DNA of 64,000 nucleotides from Aplectana chamaeleonis (taxonomy: Eukaryota > Nematoda > Chromadorea > Rhabditida > Cosmocercidae). Location: positions 1 to 64,000 of the forward strand of contig JAPDOI010001321.1 in assembly GCA_029168955.1 (NCBI GenBank), written 5' to 3'. Below the pieces are notes generated by a model. It did no database searches and was not told the origin of the DNA. It saw nothing but the letters and a program-made list of their open reading frames with translations. The translations under genes and the position numbers were made by a program. Of the stretch, positions 37,338 through 46,010 are shown in pieces. The stretch's first letter is position 1. Each line of letters starts with the position of its first letter.

Positions 37338-38131
37338 CTCTGAGAAAATTTGCACCGGCGGCAGACCAACCCTGCCTTGGAGGCTCCTAATCGGTGCCTG
37401 CAGGGTATTGTCTATCCAGAGTCCCTCCACCAGCTATGCCATTGCATCAACCCCGCGTCGGTGTCTCAACCAGGACGCGACGGCTCCCAAACCCGTTCTG
37501 GAATTACCTCAACCCTATCTCGACGGTCCCTTATTCGGGCCGCGACGGTGCCTGAATCTGGCTGCCCCCCAGAGAAAGCCCCGCAGAGATCTGGACAAGG
37601 GCTTAACCTTCGTAGAGGTCTGCGGTGAGGAACCACCCTTACTGCGGACAGCGGCGAAAACCGCCCCACCCCCAGCCATGGGTTCCCCTATCCCCCAGCG
37701 GCCAAAAATATGCTGGCCTACGGAGAGGGACTCGAAGTCACCTTCCAGGGCCGGCATCAGAATGCCGAATGAGGACTCGAGTGAGATGAGGCACCTTTGA
37801 TACCGGCTGTGTGCATCTGATAAACACATCGGGATGTGATCATTCGCTTTACCATTTTTTTCATGTCTGCCACTGTAGTGGTGGCGTCGCGGTGATATCG
37901 CGAAGCCGGCGCGGAGCTGTTGCGAGGCCCACGCTTCGCTATCGCGGTACCGTTCATGATCGCGGTGCCATTTCTGTTCTGTTACGGACAAGAAAAGATC
38001 TTCCACGTTTCCGTAGCCGCTGCTACAGTGTCGCGGCACGGGCTCGGATCACTGTGCCGTTGCTACATCGGCCCGGCACGGTCTCGGGTTGCGGTGCCGT
38101 CCCGCCACGGTCAATGCAAATTTTCTCAGAG
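37338..38131. mobile_element. Nested 794-bp GC-rich TIR element in the Tc1-like right end
   Basis: The ends CTCTGAGAAAATTTGCA (37338) and TGCAAATTTTCTCAGAG (ending 38131) are perfect 17-bp inverted repeats, each flanked by TA. Removing the element and one TA restores GTGCCCCTATCATTTCCG, the inner transposase site of the host element, so the insertion is younger. The body is much more GC-rich than its host. It holds two groups of roughly 25-45-bp repeats: TCGACGG/GCGACGG phrases on the left half, GCGGTACCG/GCGGTGCC/GCGGCACGG phrases on the right half. ORFs on both strands (for example 37515-38039 minus, 174 codons) run across these repeats and lack recognisable domains. I regard it as non-autonomous. 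Confidence 0.88.
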
Positions 38132-38327
38132 TATCATTTCCGAATGGTGAAATTTTCTAAATGTCAAGGCAAAATCCTATGAAATTAGGCACGGTTTCAA
38201 GGAAGTTGCGAACAGAGGTTTTTTATCACGCTGAATTCCTTGATGAACAGTATTCATCACCATTCCCAGGAATTTTTTGAAAATCTCATTCTTTAGAGGT
38301 TTCCCTATCATTTCCGAACGCACTGTA

Positions 38328-38910
38328 TATTTAATGTGTAAATTTCCATGTTTTTTTATATTTCTGATATTCAACTACTTGCGATCAATACGTGGCGGTA
38401 CCTACCTTTGTTTAGACTTGGATGCCAGAGGAATTTGAAACTTTCGTCACAGATCTGGTAGATATTAATTATTGCAACTTGTTTCATGATGAACAATGCC
38501 CTTCACCGAACACGTGTGTTAATGCACTTTCTGACTTTGAGGGATTTGGATGTCCCACTTATCCGATATCCTCCCACTCCCTCCTTGTCACAAATCAACA
38601 AAAAATTAGTTGTTCAGATTTAGGCTTGCATATTTCCGTAATTTTTGTACAGAAATGACGGTAATGAATAGACCTGCGTCCACTTTCTCTTTATCTTCAT
38701 TCTCTTTTTTTGGACTTTAGGGTCTGGTTGGTTCGTCTTTTTCGATTTTTGCGACAAATATCAGGTAACTTTTGTTTTTTTTTCTTAAAACTATTTTTCA
38801 CATTTGTCGTTTGCTTGTTTAGTTGTGTTCCTACTGGTGATGAGTATATTGATGTTTGTGTGTGGGAGGACACTTGCCGTTTTTCTATGTTCACGATGTT
38901 TTGAGTCAAA
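38328..38910. other. Unassigned intergenic DNA with a 78-codon ORF
   Basis: The ORF at 38422-38658 (plus) begins just after a weak acceptor-like TTTGTTTAG and contains four cysteines in HDEQCPSPNTC and GFGCP. I do not recognise it, and no donor site or homologous copy supports an exon. It may be chance. Confidence 0.3.
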
Positions 38911-39020
38911 GCTCAGGAGAAATTCACGACTTTGCAGTCGATTATGAAGCAACTTATAGTATGCTTAGTGAAAATACTTACCCGCACAGTCGCTTTATTA
39001 CGCTACCGTGAACTGTACCT
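38911..39020 (+). repeat. Foldback-family F3 arm, uninterrupted copy (empty site)
   Basis: GACTTTGCAGTCGATTATG...GTATGCTTA|GTGAAAATAC...CCGCACAGTCGC...GTGAACTGTACCT aligns with the two flanks of the TIR element at 54141-55203. Those flanks read AACTTTGCCTTCGATTATGG...GTGTGCTT and GGAGAAATACGCAACCGCAC...GTGGACTGTACCT. This copy therefore lacks the 1.06-kb insertion and marks the pre-insertion state at about 38965-38968. Confidence 0.75.
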
Positions 39021-40425
39021 GCCGTATTTTGAGCGCGTCGTGAAAGACGTATAAATATATGTGAGTATGAAACTGAGAGTAAAGCTTCTACATAGACAGT
39101 TCTGAAGTCCTTATTGTTTTGAAGTATGGAAACCGCATTGAGAAATGTGTTATGCTCGACGAATGCGGCCCACCATATTTACAGAGCATAGAGCAGGGGA
39201 TGACGAGTTCGTCGGTGTGCTCCATTGAGTTGACCTTTTTGCTTTGAGTAAATTTCATTGCGGAACCCTAGGGGAGGATGCTATTTTTCGACTCGTGACT
39301 AGCCCATATCCCTCATCGCGCACTAGAAGGCTCGAATGGGTCACAAAACGTTTTCGATTCCAATACAAAGCTTTTTGGACAACAATGCATTGCTCTAGAA
39401 TGAGTCAGGATCTTATCAGCCGCGGAGCCTGTAAATACGTATTGTATTAGACCTCATCTCATATAGAGAAACCGCAGTTGGCTCCTCGGGGCAGGTACTG
39501 GAAGGTAACCTTGAGTCTCTGCACAACTTCCGACAACAGGGATTCTTCCAAACGGCTCTCCGCGAGATAGGCTTTCACGTCGCAGACTGAGGCACGGTTG
39601 GCCTCCTTGCACGGAGCGTGACATGGACCATATAATTTTTGTGGGAGATTCCGACCCAATCGGAGGGATGGGGATTCATAGGCGCAAGCTCCCATACGAT
39701 GGAAGCACGTACTCCAACAAAAAACAGCGGAGCTGCGGCAAAAGCTTTGATTATGAGCTCCATATTGCCGCTCTCAATCAGCTACATGCTCTTTGGAGCA
39801 GCACCCGCTGCTGCTGCTGAGGAGCCCATCAATTTGACGAGATACTCGATTAGAAAACATATTAGTGCAGAAGTGGACCGCCAGTGCGTGGTTCCACCAG
39901 ATCACTATCCCACAATTTCAAGTGTGACCTTATGTACCGATATTTTCGACCTAAGATGTCATTCGATTTTGAGGCTGTCTGCATATTCTGGGCAAATGGC
40001 TGTCAATGTGTGGAGCTCAAAATTTCGGAACCAGTGGGCGGGCGAGAAGGGTGGGAGCGGCGGGCACTTCACGACCACGCTTCTCAATTTTAGGTCCGTA
40101 TAAGGGCATTTCGGGATTGTTTTTGGTTGCTTTTTTCCGAGACTGTTGTTGCAATGAGTCGCACACCTTTTGGGTTCCGTTGAAAGGTTCCCGACTGGCT
40201 TCTGTCTGACGAGGTCAGTTCGCATCTTTCCCGGGAAATAGTCGTCCTAATAATCAACCGTGCCCATTTGTCGCGGTCTGAATCCACAATTAGAACACAA
40301 TCCATCGATCTGTCGCCATTCTACTTTTTCCACATCGCCCATGAACCGTCTTCAATGTGAAGTCCATCCGAATCCCCGAATCAGTCCACGGGTCTAATAA
40401 TCCGTGACCAGATCAAGAGTTTTCC
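39021..40425. other. Unassigned DNA with a possible Cys-containing ORF on the minus strand
   Basis: The minus-strand ORF 39695-39459 (78 codons) contains YGPCHAPCKEANRASVCDVK and KVTFQYLPRGANCGF. An overlapping frame (39763-39575) starts with a hydrophobic MELIIKAFAAAPLFFVGVRA that could be a signal peptide. A single frameshift or short intron between them would make a small secreted Cys-containing protein, but no splice signals clearly join them. I do not recognise a family. The rest of the interval shows nothing. Confidence 0.25.
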
Positions 40426-40600
40426 TGGCAATGGTCCCTCAGAGGCAGTGTTCACAAGAAAACGTTGCACGTTTCTTTGACTAAAACATAAGCTTTGGGT
40501 CCCCCTAAGAAGATTAAGGACGGACGAAAAACGGCCGGTAAGTGAGTGAAAATCTCGTGGGCCAGCCAACTCATTGGGCAACTCCGCCCACGCCCTATAG
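40425..40600 (-). repeat. tRNA-like SINE-type repeat, family S1, uninterrupted copy
   Basis: On the minus strand it reads CTATAGGGCGTGGGCGGAG, GAGTTGGCTGGCCCACGAG, CCGTTTTTCGTCCGTCC, TCTTCTTAGGGGGACCC, AAAGCTTATGTTTT. The same order occurs at 57485-57620 (head only) and 57890-57966 joined to 58600-58690. The head of the 57.5-kb copy contains GTGGCTCAATTGG, which fits a Pol III A box; the B box is not convincing. I infer a SINE-like or composite short repeat. Confidence 0.6.
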
Positions 40601-40835
40601 CACTTGCCCTTAATTCGTGGTCGGATGAGCGATGGTTTCCGAGCAAAAACCCCGTTCTTCCCTTCATTCTCAACTTCTCTCTTTACTCAGGTCAGCTCGC
40701 ATACATTGGCTGCAAAAGACGGAACTCACAAGCCTCGGGCAACTCGTCCACAAGGTTTTCCTAGCTGAATTTTGAGGGGTCATTGTTTCCAGGGGGTCTT
40801 GTACGATTCCAGAGACATCATTGAAATCAGCATGG
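40535..40835 (+). repeat. MITE family M1 fragment (head missing)
   Basis: Shares GGATGAGCGATGGTTTCCG, CCCCGTTCTTCCCTTCATTC, CAGCTCGCATACATTGGC, CTCGGGCAACTCGTCCAC and CAGGGGGTCTTGTACGATTC with 42700-43000 (same strand) and 49740-49960 (opposite strand). The TTAAAGGCAC terminus is absent here, and the left part overlaps the S1 repeat. It is a truncated copy. Confidence 0.75.
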
Positions 40836-41622
40836 AACAGTTTTTAATTTAGGCAGGAAAACAGAAAAACGGCTTTTATCATGAACAATGCCTTCAAGAA
40901 AGCCATTTATAAATCCTAACTCAATTCGATAGAACGGTGATATATCCTCACCTCATACCCGAAAGTTGATTGCTTCACTCATCTTTCAGAGAATATTTAT
41001 TTCACTATACATCATTTTAGAGTTTAGTGTTTTCTCGTCTCTCTTTCATGCCTCGGAATTAACGTACCTGCACCTGAAATCCGTCTAAATCTCATTGAGC
41101 GGGGCTAACAAATGTATAATTTAGCAAGATCTTGTCCTCTGATGCATCGATTATTTATGTATCTCTCTTGTTCTATTCGATTTCTAAACTTGTTTTGAGT
41201 TATTGTATCATTTCGGGTTTCGCTTCCGTTTTAATCTTCAAAATCCGAAAATTCTCTTTTGAGCCAAATCTCGAATACCCTCAACAATCATTGTTACTTG
41301 TCTTTTTCAGGAAAGATCTAATTATTGCTGTCGTAATTAGGTATTTTCACAGTCTTGGATTGAAGCTTAAGTGTAACTGAACTTCTGTAATGTGTCGCGG
41401 AATCTTCTTACGGTTTGTCGGCTACTATCTGTTTGCAAAGAAAACTGCCCACCACCGAGCTATGTATTATGTGCGTAAGCGAATGGCGAGAGGTTTTTGT
41501 GGCTCATGAAAGTTTTCAGTCTATTCTAGTAATGGGCTGAAGCAAACACGCTTTCCCATAATTTCCTGCAGCTGCTCTGCATTCATACTTCTCTGCTAAA
41601 TATGATGAAGATTTGGGGAAAC
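40836..41622. other. Unassigned intergenic DNA
   Basis: No gene recognised. The ORF at 41132-41380 is hydrophobic at its N-terminus but has no supporting context. Confidence 0.45.
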
Positions 41623-42087
41623 TTAAAGGCACAGTACACCCTCAGATATGAATTTTGCGATTTTCGTTTCTTTGTGATGTAGACCCCTTCCGTATAATAC
41701 TTGCCAAGTGCGAGATCTCAATTCCTCCAAATAAGCGAGATATAAGCGACCACCACAGGCCCGGCCCCCTTCCTGATTTTCGATCTCGATATCGGCTGGA
41801 TGAATGGATAAATTTCAATCGAGTCTACGTTCTTGAATCCATTACCGGCTCTTTTCATAATCCTGGCTCGCTCTCGTGCAACGATTGCGAATGAAAGGAA
41901 ATACAGGCCAAGGAAAACTCGTCCACCAATTTTTCGCCCTCAAACAACAGGCTTTTTTGACGAGCCATAACTCCTTTCGTAGGGGGTCTTGAACGATTTT
42001 AAAGATACCATTGTGATCAGCGTGTGACCGTCTCCAAACCAAGCATGTAAACTGAAAAACAATTTTTTGGGTGTACTGTGCCTTTAA
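41623..42087 (+). mobile_element. MITE family M1, intact copy with TTAAAGGCAC termini
   Basis: The left terminus TTAAAGGCACAGTACAC (41623) is the perfect inverse of the right terminus GTGTACTGTGCCTTTAA (ending 42087), so both ends are present in a 465-bp element. The interior carries the family blocks CTTGCCAAGTGCGAG, CCTCCAAATAAGCGAGATA, AAAACTCGTCCACC and AGGGGGTCTTGAACGATTT. No transposase or TA signature is seen, and a clear target duplication is not visible. Confidence 0.85.
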
Positions 42088-42089
42088 GA

Positions 42090-42574
42090 AAGGGGAAATT
42101 CTTTTTTGTTACAAGGGACTTTCTTCCTATTGGAATGGAGGATTGACCCACACCACAATCAGTCCTTTCCGGTGCGATTATTACACCCTCGGCTGCAGAC
42201 TCGAAGTGTGGCAGCTTCTTCTCTTAAAAAAAACGGACGCTATCCAAGCGTGCCGCCGACCACGTGATCGTTGCTATAAGGCTGTGGAAAGGAGCTGATA
42301 TGACGCTTGTATGGACGCAAGAAAACTTACTGTGCGCAAAACAGTTTAGCTCAAAATCCATCAGAGGTGATCCTACTAGGAGCAGGATCCAATATGAGGT
42401 CAACTTTGCTTAATTGAGGTGGGCGGGCGGGTGGCAAATGCGGTTCATTCGGCGTGGTGCCTAAGCGACCAACATCTTCACTCCTTTTCCACGATTAGTG
42501 AACAGAGACGAAAAGCATTGACAGATTCTAAAACAACAGCAAGAGCCTAAGAACAGAGCGAGCGTTTGCCCGTC
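42090..42574. other. Unassigned spacer between two M1 copies
   Basis: No gene. The ORF at 42071-42298 starts inside the MITE terminus and is not credible. Confidence 0.5.
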
Positions 42575-43035
42575 TTAAAGGCACAGTCCGAGCTCAGGGA
42601 CGACATCTAAGATTTCCACATGATTGTGAAGTGGACCCTTCCCATACAACACCTGCCAAGTGCGAGCTCCCGATTCCTCCGAAAAAAAAACGAGATAAAG
42701 GAGGAAGCTACCCTAGGGCGCCCACACCAGGAAGCCACTTTGGCACGTTCCTTTTACGGCTGTTCGAGCTCAGCAATGGCGAGATGAGCGATTGTTTCCG
42801 ACCAATAGCCCCGTTCTTCCATTCATTCTCTGATTCTCTCTTTATACAGCTCGGCTCGCATACATCGGTTGACGGAAGATACAGGCCTCGGACAACTCGT
42901 CCACCATGCTTCCGCAGCTCAATTTTCGAGGGGCCATAACTCCGTTCCCAGGGGGTCTTAAGCGATTCCAGAGACATCATTCGAATCAGCGTGAGACCGT
43001 CTTCACGACTGTCGAAAAAAACCAGATAAAACAAG
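42575..43035 (+). mobile_element. MITE family M1, right end eroded
   Basis: Starts TTAAAGGCACAGTCCGAG and carries CTGCCAAGTGCGAGCTCC, GAGATGAGCGATTGTTTCCG, CAGCTCGGCTCGCATACATC, GGACAACTCGTCCACC and CAGGGGGTCTTAAGCGATTC. The right terminus is not recognisable after CGTCTTCACGACTGTCG. Confidence 0.8.
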
Positions 43036-44255
43036 CCCGTTAAATTTGATTTTTCTGATTAAAAAGTTGGTCAAAATCCTGGCGAGAAGGTATATTTGAC
43101 GGTTTAACGACTGCTAGAGCTTAAGTAAGCAAAAAAGTTTTGTGTAAAAATTTCAGCGTGCCGTACAAAATGCGAATATGTACGCTGTGAGACTGCACAA
43201 TGCTATATGATTTTATCGGTCTGAAAATCACATTCCCAACATTCTCGTTCAAACACAGACACTAAGAAAACATAATATTGTTGAGCAGTCATACTTAACT
43301 GAATCCTACACAACTATTATTAGGTCTAACAAAGACGATTTTAAGAGTTTTATCGTAAAAAAACGGCACTAAAGAAGCGAAAACGCGTCCCCGCGCGCTC
43401 TGCCCCAAATCCTAGGAGCAGTGCATAGTGTGAACGACTCACGAGTGTTGCCCTTAATTTTTTTGTGATTTAGCAACCCAAAATAAGGGGTGAGTGAATT
43501 TCCCTCTGAATCTTGAAAAAAAACAAAGACTCTGCTTGACAGTATTTAAAAAGCGAAATTCGAGAAGTGCGAAAATAATAGAAAAAACTTCAAAAACTGC
43601 ATGGCCAGCACTAGTTGCACACCAATTTAGTTTTTTTTTTTGTTGAAGAAACAGATTTCTTTAATAAGCAATCAGAGTTCAAATCGATTGTAAGGCATAA
43701 TCAAGGGGTATTTTTTTAAGAAAAGAATCTTCATGAAAAAGGGCGCTGGTTTAGCGAACATAACACGATGCCGCAAACATTAGGTTGCCCGCAACTAACA
43801 AGCCTTCAAACATCCGAAACGGCTTGTTGATCGAATACATAGAATGGGAGGCGCCTAGCGGCAGTTCGACAAGATGACCTTCTCATCAGATTTAGTCCAA
43901 TCAGTGGACCAGGCGCGATTATTGCGACTAGCTTTGCGGCGTTGGCGACACCACCGGTGAGCGATGTTTTGATCGCGCGCGACGATCTATATCCGCCGCC
44001 TTGCCCACTCACTAGAATAAATTCTACAACCAAAGGCTAGTAAACCGAGGCGGAAAAACCGTCTCGGGTGCTTTGACACCGCCTGTTTGCGCGCGTGGGA
44101 CTCCTGTATCGACTGGGTAGATCTCGGAGGCATGCAGAAGGTCGCAGAAGGATTCATGGGGTTAATTTTCTGCACCCCCCGACTCTCACTATTTCGGTGC
44201 GTATCGACAGGGTGGGACTTAGATGATCGACTAGCTCTGGAAGGGGGGCTTATTC
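43036..44255. other. Unassigned intergenic DNA
   Basis: No recognisable gene. The 43800-44175 stretch is richer in GC and has 62-75-codon minus-strand ORFs without recognisable motifs. Confidence 0.45.
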
Positions 44256-44425
44256 GACATTTTGAGAAATTGAGTCAGTCTAAAACTTGATTAATCAAAA
44301 TTGTTTTTGGAGAACTCGATTACTCAAAAATCTGAAGACTCGAGTTAGTTGGAAACATGCTTATTCGAAATTTCAAAACTCCGAGTTAGTCGAAAGCTCC
44401 ATTATTCAAAAAAAAATTCGAGTTG
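44256..44425 (+). repeat. Degenerate tandem repeat, ~35-40-bp unit
   Basis: Four loose copies of a unit around ACTCGAGTTAGTTGGAAAC and CTTATTCGAAATTTCAAAA: GAGTCAGTCTAAAACTTG, GAACTCGATTACTC, CTCGAGTTAGTTGGAAAC and CCGAGTTAGTCGAAAGCTCC. A more diverged version seems to continue at 53170-53520 (TAAGTCGAAAATTGATTTTTC, ATAGTCGAGTCAACGAG). Confidence 0.6.
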
Positions 44426-44485
44426 GCGAAGTCTGCAATGTAGGATTAGCGGCGCTATGTTCTGAATGTGGTGACTTGAGAGCAC

Positions 44486-44743
44486 CAGGGATGAGCGGCA
44501 TAAAAATATGAAATTTCGGAAATTGGTTTCCGGGTTTTAGAACGAAAATTTTCTTCTCGGGTTTCGGGAATGGGGCGCGAAACGCCGGAAAATGCGCGGA
44601 AATGCGGTTTCCGGAATGCGAAACCCGGAAAAATTCAGAAATCATCCTATGTTTTTTTGCCCCAGATGACCCGATATTTTTCGAATTCCGCAGCACTTTC
44701 TGCGGTTTTCGAAATGCGGAACGCGCAACTCCGCTCATCACTG
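44486..44743. mobile_element. hAT-like MITE family H1, copy 1
   Basis: The termini CAGGGATGAGCGG and CCGCTCATCACTG are inverted. The 8-bp flanks GAGAGCAC (44478-44485) and GACAGCAC (44744-44751) agree at seven of eight positions. Inside are inverted GCG/TTCCG-rich blocks such as GAAAATGCGCGGAAATGCGG. An 8-bp target duplication with CAGGG ends is the hAT pattern. The size is 258 bp and there is no ORF of note. Confidence 0.88.
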
Positions 44744-44751
44744 GACAGCAC

Positions 44752-45744
44752 CTAAGCTAGCACCTAATCAATTCCAGTTCTGTACTTGTTATTGTCTCAA
44801 CTTCTCGGATAGCGAAAAAAACTCTAAGGACGGAAATTTAGCTGATTTTTTTTTGAAGCGAGCTTGCTGTTGAAAAACTTTTTTTTGAAAATGTTTGATC
44901 GAACCGCGTCAAAAATAGTATGTACAATATCTGCAACGATGACCGTACATAATCCACTCACATGGGCGAGCAATCATTTTTTGCAGGTTGATTGGCGGGA
45001 AAAAATCATTCCAGAGAAAGAACTAGCGATTTATAGAAGTGCATCGGAACTTTATATGAATGCATTGCAAGTAATCGATTGGGAGAACTTGTAAGCTGCT
45101 ATTGAGGAGGGTCCTTTGGTTACGTAAGATACTAACCTTCTTTGGAATCGGACAGGTCAACTTTCGACCAGTTGTTGAACAATAGCCGTGAGGTGCATCT
45201 AATCCACCACTGCACACATACAATACACACCTTACTCACCTTCCACCGGTCCAATTGGCCTGAGCCTTGAACCTCCACTTTTTGAGAAAAGGCATTGAGT
45301 TATTGATTCCTCTGCTCTTTTTTGGGTGGATCTGTCCATCATGCAAGTATCGTCAGTTGCTACATTCTTTTATTCACATGATTCATTCTATTTCCCATCC
45401 ATCTCCGTAAGCTGTTGGTAAAATTGTTATCAGACCAGAGGTTTGAGGTTGGTGTTTTGACCTCGTAATTTATTTGTAGTTCTTGAAACCCAATATGGTA
45501 CGGCTGTTGCAGCAGAAATAAGTTCTTGATATCTTCATCCCATCAAAATAGACAATGAAAGAATAAAAAAAAAGTTCGAAAGCCGTTAATAAAAACTTTT
45601 CGGCTTCTCCCAAATATTTTTCCGGCATTAAAGCATCGGACACGTAGAAAATCGTGAGCATTTTTTCCCTTTCCCTCTGTTTTTTTTTTCTACTTGACAA
45701 AAACAATATAAGAACCTCATTAAAGCCTCTACCCCAGAACAAAA
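44752..45744. other. Unassigned intergenic DNA
   Basis: No gene recognised. The ORF at 44864-45094 (76 codons) has no recognisable motif or homologous copy. Confidence 0.45.
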
Positions 45745-46010
45745 ACGGTTTTAGAGTACCTGAAATCTATGTTCAAACTCCGCTTGACTATCGTTTTCGG
45801 GGCTACTCAGCTGTAGCATTACACGATAACTTGATTAAAATGTGCTAGATGACCGAGCGGGGACTCAGCGCTTTCAGAGCGCACGACCTTCTCCGCAGGT
45901 GGCCATTGTTCATAGGTGGCGCAGGTTACGGACCCAAACTTTGTGGATCGGGGCCAGTTATAAATTTAACCACAAAAAAAATCAAATCAGGTTCCCAGCG
46001 TGCACGATGC
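45745..46010 (+). repeat. Diverged copy of dispersed repeat R1
   Basis: Shows the order AAAACGGTTTT, TGCTAGATGACCGAGCGGG and TCCCAGCGTGCACGATGCG, resembling AAGGGCTAGATGACTGGGTG and TTCCAGCGCGAACGATAG of the 8.1-kb copy. Similarity is weak in between, so this is tentative. Confidence 0.4.

Larger units (their letters stand above)
35937..38325 (-). mobile_element. Tc1-like DNA transposon with IR/DR ends
   Basis: Termini CAGCGCGTTCGGAAATGATA (left) and the inverse CAGTGCGTTCGGAAATGATA (right) are each flanked by TA, the Tc1/mariner target duplication. Each end has a second, internal copy of the GTTCGGAAATGATAGGG site, 175 bp in on the left (36116) and 174 bp in on the right (about 38133-38146). 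This is the paired-site IR/DR layout known from Sleeping Beauty and Tc3-like elements. The element is 2,389 bp long, but 796 bp is a nested insertion (37338-38131 plus one TA). The original length would be about 1.59 kb, normal for a Tc1 element. The transposase gene is on the minus strand and is broken. Confidence 0.92.

Noticed and set aside
37515..38039. 174-codon ORF in the nested GC-rich element, as a transposase
   Set aside because: It has no DDE or HTH motif, GC-rich sequence opens several frames at once, and the frame runs through internal repeats.
38422..38658. 78-codon ORF with cysteines, as a host exon
   Set aside because: There is only a weak acceptor before it, no donor and no recognised family. 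Kept as an unassigned note only.
45842..45890. tRNA-Leu/Ser-like start (TAGATGACCGAGCGGGG with GCGCTTTCAGAGCGC hairpin)
   Set aside because: The same phrase occurs as GGCTAGATGACTGGGTG in the dispersed repeat at 8.3 kb. No T-arm follows, so it is a repeat and not a tRNA.
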